A stretch of 64,000 nucleotides of DNA from Hymenobacter sp. 5317J-9 (GTDB lineage: Bacteria; Bacteroidota; Bacteroidia; Cytophagales; Hymenobacteraceae): NCBI RefSeq assembly GCF_022921075.1, contig NZ_CP095050.1:744001-808000 (forward strand), in the 5' to 3' direction. The position numbers and the translations under genes were made by a program. Below are positions 58,601 to 64,000 of this stretch, in pieces. The stretch's first letter is position 1; each line of letters opens with the position of its first letter. The notes beneath the pieces are model-generated. The model had not been told where the DNA came from, searched no databases, and worked only from the letters and a program-made list of their open reading frames with translations.

Positions 58601-59149
58601 CTACTCGTCGCGCGCGAGCCAGAAGCGGCGGATGTTGCTGGTGGCCTCGCTGGCCCGGAACCAATGCGGGCGTTTGGGCGGGGCTTCGGGCTGGAAGCCG
58701 GCAGCTTTGGCCACGGCCTGCCCGCGGGCGTTGTCGACGAAGCAGCGGATGAGCAGCTTCTGGCTGCCTACGGGCCCAAAACCGAAGTCAATGATGGCGT
58801 TGAGGGCTTCGCGGGCGAAACCCTGGCCTTCGGCGGCAGCGGCCAGGTAATAGCCGATTTCGGCCTGCCCGCGGGCTTGGGGCATCAGGCAGATGTCGCC
58901 GAGGTAGTCTTGCGTGGTGCGGAGCCAGATACCAAACACGTAGAAACGACCCGATTCCCAGTCCTGCGCAAAAGTCTGCAGGGCCGTGGTGGCGTCGGCG
59001 GGCCCGCGCACGGCCTGCAGGCGGTCGGGGAAGGAGGTGCGAAACCGGGCCCGGTCGGCGTCGAGCAGCGCAAAGAAAGCGCGGGCGTCGGCCGGCTCGT
59101 AGGGGCGCAGGCAGAGGCGGGCAGTGTACAGCGGAGTGCGGGGCAACAT
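58601..59149 (-). CDS. GNAT family N-acetyltransferase
   Basis: 182 aa of the RimJ/RimL-like group: 'LYTARLCLRPYEPADARAFF' at the start, 'FGIWLRTTQDYLGDICLMPQ' in the middle, the acetyl-CoA loop in 'AEIGYYLAAAAEGQGFAREA' and 'IRCFVDNARGQAVAKAAGFQ' near the end. It probably acetylates an amine or protein N-terminus in the cytoplasm; the target is unknown. It ends at the very base after the stop of the convergent barrel gene. Confidence 0.93.
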   Translation of the reverse strand: MLPRTPLYTARLCLRPYEPADARAFFALLDADRARFRTSFPDRLQAVRGPADATTALQTFAQDWESGRFYVFGIWLRTTQDYLGDICLMPQARGQAEIGYYLAAAAEGQGFAREALNAIIDFGFGPVGSQKLLIRCFVDNARGQAVAKAAGFQPEAPPKRPHWFRASEATSNIRRFWLARDE

Positions 59150-59198
59150 GGCTGCAGATGCGGCGAAAGCGCCGCCGGAAGAAATAAAAGGAGGCCTT

Positions 59199-59236
59199 AA
59201 AAAAACAGAAGCCGCCTCTGGTCCAGAAGCGGCTTC
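59199..59236 (-). terminator. rho-independent terminator of the 141-aa protein gene
   Basis: On the minus strand GAAGCCGC, loop, GCGGCTTC followed by TG and a run of seven T, 20 bp beyond the stop. Confidence 0.82.
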
Positions 59237-59255
59237 GCTCGTTGAGACGGGCCGG

Positions 59256-59681
59256 CTATTTGTTTACGCCCGCGTATTGGCTGGGGCTGCCCAGCGCTTG
59301 CTGGGTGCGCATCACGTTCACCTGGCGGGCGGCTTCGTTGAAGAACTCGAGGCGGCGGATGAGCATTTCCTTGGTCAGCACGCGGCCTTCGGGGGTGCGC
59401 ATGGTGCCGCGCTTGTCGGCCAGCACGCGCTGCATGGCGGCCAGGGTCTGGCCTTCGTGCTTCATAAACTGCTGCTGAAACTCGGCCAGTCGGGCCACGC
59501 CGCTGGCGGTGAGCGCGAAGTCTTCGCCGGCGCCCTGGTTCAGCACCTCGCACAGCACGTACACTTCAATGGGCAGGCTGGTTTCGAGGGCCGTGGTGCG
59601 CAGGTCGAGGCCGGCAGCCAGGGCGTCGAGGATAATGCGCACGTTGCGCTCAAATTGCTGATAATAGGCTTGGGCTTCCAT
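59256..59681 (-). CDS. small cytoplasmic helical protein of unknown function
   Basis: 141 aa, start chosen at MEAQAYYQQFER (59681) rather than a longer form extending toward a palindromic repeat. No signal peptide. The chain is helical: 'NVRIILDALAAGLDLRTTAL', 'GEDFALTASGVARLAEFQQQ' and 'KEMLIRRLEFFNEAARQVNV'. I do not recognise a family. It is downstream of the MoxR ATPase gene but a family B palindrome lies between them. Confidence 0.7.
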   Translation of the reverse strand: MEAQAYYQQFERNVRIILDALAAGLDLRTTALETSLPIEVYVLCEVLNQGAGEDFALTASGVARLAEFQQQFMKHEGQTLAAMQRVLADKRGTMRTPEGRVLTKEMLIRRLEFFNEAARQVNVMRTQQALGSPSQYAGVNK

Positions 59682-59711
59682 ATTGGGGACTTGGGGCAAT
59701 GGGGCTACAAA

Positions 59712-59807
59712 GAACGTCATGCAGAGCGTAGCGAAGCATCTTTACTGCAACAGTAAATAGATTACTGGTAGCGGGCAAGATGCTTCGCTACGCTCTGCAT
59801 GACGTTC
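59712..59807. repeat. intergenic palindromic repeat, family B copy 3
   Basis: Perfect 31-bp arms (GAACGTCATGCAGAGCGTAG... and complement). G-to-A changes in both arms (GCGTAGCGAA against GCGCAGCGAA elsewhere) keep the pairing, i.e. a compensated change. It lies between the MoxR and 141-aa genes. Confidence 0.92.
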
Positions 59808-59817
59808 AACGAAACCG

Positions 59818-60783
59818 CTATAACAACTCTTTCACAATCTGCTCCACGCCAATGCCTTCGGCTTCGGCTTTGAAGTTGCGCACGAGACGGTGGCGCAGGA
59901 TGGGCACGGCCACGGCGCGTACGTCCTCAATGTCGGGCGAGTACTTGCCGTTGAGCAGAGCGTTGCACTTGGCACCCACAATGAGGTGCTGCGAGGCGCG
60001 CGGGCCGGCGCCCCACTCCAGCAGCTGGTTGGTGCGGGCGTGGGCGCGCTCGGTGTTGGGGCGGGTTTTGTGCACCAGGCCCACGGCATATTCCACCACG
60101 TTGTCGGCCACCGGCACGCGGCGCACCAGCTCCTGAAACGCCTGAATGTCGGCGGCATGGAGGACTTTGTTTACCGTCGGCTTGCGGTCCGAAGTAGTGT
60201 TTTTCACAATGTTCAGTTCCTCAGCATAGCTGGGGTAGCCCAGCTCGATGTTGAACATGAAGCGGTCGAGCTGCGCCTCGGGCAGGGGGTACGTGCCTTC
60301 CTGCTCGATGGGGTTTTGGGTGGCCAGCACGAAGAACGGGCGCTGCAGGGCGTAACGCTGGCCAGCCACCGTCACGGCGTATTCCTGCATGCTTTCGAGC
60401 AGGGCGGCCTGGGTCTTCGGCGGCGTGCGGTTGATTTCGTCGGCCAGAATGATGTTGGCAAACACGGGACCTTTCACAAAGGTGAAATCCCGCTGCTGGT
60501 TCATGGTTTCCGAGCCTACGATGTCGGAAGGCATCAGGTCGGGCGTGAACTGGATGCGGTTGAACGACAAATCCAGCGAGTCGGCAATGGTCTGAATCAG
60601 GAGCGTCTTGGCCAGGCCGGGCACGCCCACCAGCAGGCTGTGACCTTGCGAAAACACGGCGGTGAGCACCAGCCGCACCACCTCGTCCTGCCCCACGATG
60701 ACTTTGCCGATTTCCTGGCGCAGCTTCTGGAAGGAGGCGGCCAGGGCGTCGGCGGCTTCTTTGTCGGAGGGAAATTGGGCCAT
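59818..60783 (-). CDS. MoxR family AAA+ ATPase
   Basis: 321 aa chaperone-like ATPase. Walker A 'GVPGLAKT' (residues 53-60), Walker B 'NIILADEINRTPPKTQAALL', sensor 1 'PFFVLATQNPIEQEGTYPLP' and sensor 2 'GAGPRASQHLIVGAKCNALL'. MoxR proteins usually work with DUF58 or VWA partners to help insert cofactors or fold periplasmic or membrane proteins, but none is encoded here. It is flanked on both sides by palindromic repeats. Confidence 0.95.
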   Translation of the reverse strand: MAQFPSDKEAADALAASFQKLRQEIGKVIVGQDEVVRLVLTAVFSQGHSLLVGVPGLAKTLLIQTIADSLDLSFNRIQFTPDLMPSDIVGSETMNQQRDFTFVKGPVFANIILADEINRTPPKTQAALLESMQEYAVTVAGQRYALQRPFFVLATQNPIEQEGTYPLPEAQLDRFMFNIELGYPSYAEELNIVKNTTSDRKPTVNKVLHAADIQAFQELVRRVPVADNVVEYAVGLVHKTRPNTERAHARTNQLLEWGAGPRASQHLIVGAKCNALLNGKYSPDIEDVRAVAVPILRHRLVRNFKAEAEGIGVEQIVKELL

Positions 60784-60814
60784 TCGGGGTCAGTATTCTT
60801 GTCTAAATAAAAAG

Positions 60815-60912
60815 TGTCATCCTGAGCGCAACGAAGGACCTTACCAAGACCGAACAGTTGCAGAATTTCTGCTGCTGACGTGATAAGGTCCTTCGCTGCG
60901 CTCAGGATGACA
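60815..60912. repeat. intergenic palindromic repeat, family C
   Basis: 29-bp arms (TGTCATCCTGAGCGCAACGA... and complement) with one mismatch around a 40-base spacer. The pattern GTCATCCTGAGCGCA.CGAAGG parallels families A and B but ends in GGACCT instead of GCATCT. Confidence 0.88.
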
Positions 60913-60922
60913 AGGATTTAGC

Positions 60923-62317
60923 CTATTTGTTCTCTGTCGATTCCAGCACCTTGCACTGGGCGTATTCGGGAGCCACTTCGAGGTATACGCTGTTGCGGTT
61001 CTTCTCAAACCACTCGTCCAATGCCTTGTTGCGTTTTTCGTTGAGGGCGGCGGCGGCAATTTTTTGGTAGTCCTGCTCCAAGTTGGCTTGGTGGGGCGGC
61101 GTGTTCGACTTCAGCCACAGGATGCGCATGGCGTCCTTGCCGTCGTCGGTGCGGTAGGGCATGGGCGGGGTGATGTGGCCCACCTTCATGGTGTCGATGG
61201 TGAAGAACACGGCCGGGTCGAGCTTGTCGAGGGGCAGGCGCGAGCCGCCGTCCTGGCGGTTGGCCAGCAGGCCGCCGTTGGTGCTGCTCTGCTTGTCGGA
61301 GGAATTGTCCTTAGCGGCTTTGGCGAAGCTGATGCTGTCGCTCAGAATCTGGCGGCGCAGGCGGGTGAGCTTTTTGGCGGCTTCGCTGGCATCAGCGGTG
61401 CCGGTTTCGGGCTTCAGCAGGATGTGGCGCGTCGAGTAGGTGTTGCCCTTGCGCTCGATGAACTGAATGAGGTGGAAGCCGAATTGCGACTGCACCACCG
61501 GCGACAGCTGGCCGGGCTCCAGCTTCATCGAAGCCGCTTCGTACTCCGGCACCAGCTCGCCGCGCTTGAAAAAGCCCAGGTAGCCGCCTTCCTTGGCCGA
61601 GCCCGGGTCTTCGGAATACTGCTTGGCCAGCGTGGCAAAGTCGGCCCCGGCCAGCACCTGCGCCCGAATGTCGTTCAGCTTGGCCAGAGCGGCCTGCTTG
61701 GCCTTCTCGTTCACCTGCGCCGGAATCACAATCTGGCCCACTTCTACTTCGGTGTTGAAGTAGGGCAGGCTGTCCTTGGGCACGCGGCTGAAGTACTGGG
61801 CCACTTCGCGGGGCGTCACCGCCACCTTGCCGGTGATGGTTTCCTGCATTTTCTGCTGCGTGAGCTGGTCTTTAATCTGCGGACGCAAGTCATCTTTCAG
61901 CGCCTTGATGGGCTTGTTGTACTGCTCTTCCAAGCGCTTCTCGGAGCCAATCTGCTGCACGAAGTAGGCCATGCGGCGGTCCACTTCGTCGTTCACGCGC
62001 TTGTCTTCCACAATCACGGAATCGACTTCGGCACGGGCCAGCATGAGCTTATTAAGCACCAGGCTTTGCAGGATTTTGCACTTCAGGTCCGGCGGCGTGG
62101 GTTTGCCGGCAGCGCGGGCCATCTCCTGCATGTAGATGTTTTCCACATCGGAGCGCAGCACAATCTGGTTATCCACTTTCACCACGATGCCGTCGAGCAG
62201 CTCCTGGCCTTTGGGCCGGCTAATGCCCAATTGGGCTTTGGAGGCGGGCGCAATGCCCACGAGCAACAACAGCGTAAGCAGGGCCGACGCCGCGGCGCGA
62301 TTCACTTTCACAAGCAT
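60923..62317 (-). CDS. SurA-like periplasmic peptidyl-prolyl isomerase
   Basis: 464 aa. Signal peptide about 1-30. A chaperone N-domain ('GIVVKVDNQIVLRSDVENIY') is followed by two parvulin domains: the first shows 'GQIVIPAQVNEKAKQAALAK', 'LAKQYSEDPGSAKEGGYLGF' and 'VVQSQFGFHLIQFIERKG'; the second starts 'TYSTRHILLKPETGTADASE' and carries 'AAKDNSSDKQSSTNGG'. The order matches SurA, which helps outer-membrane proteins fold. The start at 62317 begins the signal peptide. It lies downstream of another parvulin gene on the same strand. Confidence 0.93.
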   Translation of the reverse strand: MLVKVNRAAASALLTLLLLVGIAPASKAQLGISRPKGQELLDGIVVKVDNQIVLRSDVENIYMQEMARAAGKPTPPDLKCKILQSLVLNKLMLARAEVDSVIVEDKRVNDEVDRRMAYFVQQIGSEKRLEEQYNKPIKALKDDLRPQIKDQLTQQKMQETITGKVAVTPREVAQYFSRVPKDSLPYFNTEVEVGQIVIPAQVNEKAKQAALAKLNDIRAQVLAGADFATLAKQYSEDPGSAKEGGYLGFFKRGELVPEYEAASMKLEPGQLSPVVQSQFGFHLIQFIERKGNTYSTRHILLKPETGTADASEAAKKLTRLRRQILSDSISFAKAAKDNSSDKQSSTNGGLLANRQDGGSRLPLDKLDPAVFFTIDTMKVGHITPPMPYRTDDGKDAMRILWLKSNTPPHQANLEQDYQKIAAAALNEKRNKALDEWFEKNRNSVYLEVAPEYAQCKVLESTENK

Positions 62318-62479
62318 AAACAAATAAATAAAGCCTCTCGGCCAAATGCCGGGGCCGGGGCCACACGTGCGCACTAACACGCAAACGGCCCCACAAATTT
62401 CATGATAAATCCGCGGGCGGACAAAAACAAGGAGCGCCGCCGCCTTCAGATGGTTGCAGAGCCTCGGTAATAGGGGAAT

Positions 62480-62534
62480 GAGTGAATGGCTGAATGAGTG
62501 AAAAATTGCGTTTCACCCATTCAGCCATTCGCTC
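62480..62534 (-). terminator. imperfect long hairpin after the right-edge isomerase gene
   Basis: GAGTGAATGGCTGAATGAGTGAAA, 7-base loop and a complementary arm with three mismatches, 14 bp beyond the stop on the minus strand. It may terminate this gene; no strong T-run. Confidence 0.5.
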
Positions 62535-62547
62535 GTTTTCTTACTGC

Positions 62548-64000
62548 TTACTTCGTGACAAGCTTGTTCACTTCGGCTTCGTTCACTTTCACCGGACGGG
62601 CGGCGCGCATTTGCGAAATCCACTCTTTCTCCAGGTAGGTCTGGTAGTCGCTGGTGGCCTGGCCGCGGGCTTCGGCCAGCGTTTTTGGGCCGGCGGGTAG
62701 GGTTTTGTCGATGGTGACGGCGTAGTAGCGGCCGTCTTTCTGCACGTTGTAGGTGCCGGGGCCTTTGCTCATCAGGTCGTCCATCACCTTGTTGTCGCCC
62801 TTCTGAAAGATGCGCTGGCTGATTTGGACCGACAGGGGGTTCTGCTCGTTCATTTCGGCCTCGATGGCGGCGGGGTTGGCCGTGTTCAGCGCAATCTGCA
62901 CCTGGCTGTCGGCGGCAGCATTTTGCGCCGCTTTGCCGATGCGGCGGGCGGGCACGCCGCCACGCGTCCGCAGGTAGCGGGCGGCCGAGTCGGCGCGGGC
63001 AGCGGCCAGGCTGGCCTTTTCGCCTTTTTTCACGCGGCCGGTCAGGGTCACGCGGGCCAGGGTGTCTTGCAGCATGCGCTTGGCCACTTCCTGCAGGGCC
63101 AGCGCGCCCGTCTTGGAGAACACCGCCGAGTTGGGGCGGAAGGCAGCCACTTTGGGCACGTTACGGGTCAGGGGGAAGCGGCCGGTTTTCAACTCCTTTT
63201 GCACACGGCTCAGCAGGGTGGGGGTAGCGGCGCTCACCACGGTGCCCTGCACGCGCTGGTCCCACTGGTACTTGGCCTGGTTTTCGGCGAAGTACTTTTT
63301 CAGGCCCACGGTGTCCTCAATGGCCTTGCTCCACACCTTCTCGTCCATCAGCTGGAACAGCAGGATGCCGTCGCGGTATTCCTTCACCAGCATGCGGTAG
63401 TCCTCATACTTGGTTTCGAGGCTGTTTTTCTCGAAGTCGGTCAGCGACTGCTCCACGTACTGGTCGTAGAGCTGTTGCATGGCGAAGCTGGGCTGGGCGC
63501 CGGTGCGGGGCCGCTGGTTTTGCTGCGCATAAGTCAGGAAATCCTTCACTGTGTAAGGCTTGCCCTTGATGGTGAACAGCGCCGAATTGTCATTCACAGC
63601 ATTTTTAGCCGGCTTGCCCGTGGCAGCAGCGGGCGCCACGTACTTAAAGCGGCCAGCTACCAGCGCCGTATCCGCTTTGCTGAAAGCGTAAGTTTTGGCG
63701 GCCGGTACTTCGGCAAACTGGTCTTCCTGGCGCACGCGCTTCAGGAAAGCAGCTTTGTTCAGTTCCGAGCGCGAGTCTTTGGCCACTTTGCTTTTCAGGC
63801 TGGCTTCGAGGTCGGCAAATTTGGCCAAGGGCTGCTTTTCAATCAGCTTGATGACGTGCCAGCCGTAGGGCGTTTGCACGGGGGCTGAAATATCGCCGGG
63901 CTTTTGCAGCTTGAACGCCGCTTCCTCAAACGAGGGAATCATGCGGCCGGTGCCGAAGGGCGGCAGCTCGCCGCCGTTGGCCGCCGAGCCGGCATCTTCC
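62548..64000 (-). CDS. parvulin-type peptidyl-prolyl isomerase, partial (N-terminus off window)
   Basis: At least 484 residues are visible and the frame runs off the right edge; the codons at the edge read 'EDAGSAANGGELPPFGTGRM', the middle of a parvulin domain, so the ORF is not starting at the Met at 63942. The domain continues with 'FEEAAFKLQKPGDISAPVQT' and 'PYGWHVIKLIEKQPLAKF'. The rest is a long helical part with 'RVQKELKTGRFPLTRNVPKV' and an OmpA-like 'RADSAARYLRTRGGVPARRIG' stretch, then 'PGTYNVQKDGRYYAVTIDKT'. It is a periplasmic PpiC/SurA-class foldase, likely co-functional with the SurA-like neighbour. Confidence 0.9.
   Translation of the reverse strand, partial: EDAGSAANGGELPPFGTGRMIPSFEEAAFKLQKPGDISAPVQTPYGWHVIKLIEKQPLAKFADLEASLKSKVAKDSRSELNKAAFLKRVRQEDQFAEVPAAKTYAFSKADTALVAGRFKYVAPAAATGKPAKNAVNDNSALFTIKGKPYTVKDFLTYAQQNQRPRTGAQPSFAMQQLYDQYVEQSLTDFEKNSLETKYEDYRMLVKEYRDGILLFQLMDEKVWSKAIEDTVGLKKYFAENQAKYQWDQRVQGTVVSAATPTLLSRVQKELKTGRFPLTRNVPKVAAFRPNSAVFSKTGALALQEVAKRMLQDTLARVTLTGRVKKGEKASLAAARADSAARYLRTRGGVPARRIGKAAQNAAADSQVQIALNTANPAAIEAEMNEQNPLSVQISQRIFQKGDNKVMDDLMSKGPGTYNVQKDGRYYAVTIDKTLPAGPKTLAEARGQATSDYQTYLEKEWISQMRAARPVKVNEAEVNKLVTK

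Noticed and set aside
61064..62377. 437-codon plus-strand frame opposite the SurA-like gene
   Set aside because: The minus strand encodes clear parvulin domains; the plus frame has shadow composition and no family match.

Overview
The window looks like chromosomal DNA from a high-GC Bacteroidota, most likely a Hymenobacter or close relative (Cytophagales). The evidence is indirect: strong GC bias at third codon positions, TAnnTTTG -7 promoter boxes in front of many genes, few Shine-Dalgarno sequences, a SusC/RagA-type outer-membrane protein, bacillithiol genes (bshC, ytxJ), a fused alpha/beta 2-oxoacid dehydrogenase E1, and many secreted proteins and lipoproteins. I saw no rRNA, tRNA, CRISPR array, insertion sequence or phage gene. 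No stretch of 300 bases or more lacks a gene.

Layout. 1-9.4 kb: YihY/BrkB membrane protein, two secreted unknowns, rlmN, a Tat-type cupin, an AraC regulator, a thioesterase divergent from mnmD, and an overlapping trio (zinc-ribbon protein, DUF2157, GDYXXLXY). 9.4-17.7 kb (minus strand): exbD-tonB, formyltetrahydrofolate cyclo-ligase, bshC, rimO, an acyltransferase, pheS. 17.8-20.3 kb: four consecutive small secreted proteins that share an APGxPV-like motif, three of them followed by their own hairpin terminator. 20.4-26.2 kb (minus): a frameshifted M16 peptidase, an orphan SusC-like receptor, a GT39-type glycosyltransferase. 26.4-32.7 kb: fused E1, two overlapping basic exported proteins, ytxJ, OsmC, an unknown exported protein, lipA, DUF805. 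32.8-41.3 kb: DUF4136 and SH3-like lipoproteins, gcvP, a saccharopine-dehydrogenase-like enzyme, DUF1206, CsbD and two exported unknowns. 41.5-47.3 kb: two related small lipoproteins on either side of a large helical-repeat protein, several unknowns and a DUF3089 hydrolase. 47.3-49.9 kb: rplM-rpsI-rpsB-tsf operon behind a near-consensus promoter. 50.1-64 kb: membrane glycosyltransferase-like protein, RluA-type pseudouridine synthase, a two-component system, recA, a predicted beta-barrel protein, GNAT, MoxR ATPase and two parvulin-type periplasmic foldases, the last running off the right edge.

Functional links. lipA makes lipoyl groups of the kind used by the glycine cleavage system (gcvP) and 2-oxoacid dehydrogenases (fused E1), all within about 11 kb. 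bshC and ytxJ belong to bacillithiol metabolism, with an OsmC-type peroxidase nearby. RlmN, RimO, MnmD and the RluA enzyme modify rRNA, ribosomal protein S12 or tRNA, near the ribosomal operon. SurA-like and PpiC-like foldases would serve the many predicted outer-membrane proteins.

The most unusual things are the tandem APGxPV small-protein array; a dispersed family of about 90-100 bp intergenic palindromes (six related copies plus two of other types), one of which splits a two-component operon and another of which supplies the stop codon of rimO; and two single-base frameshifts in C/G homopolymers (mnmD and the M16 peptidase).
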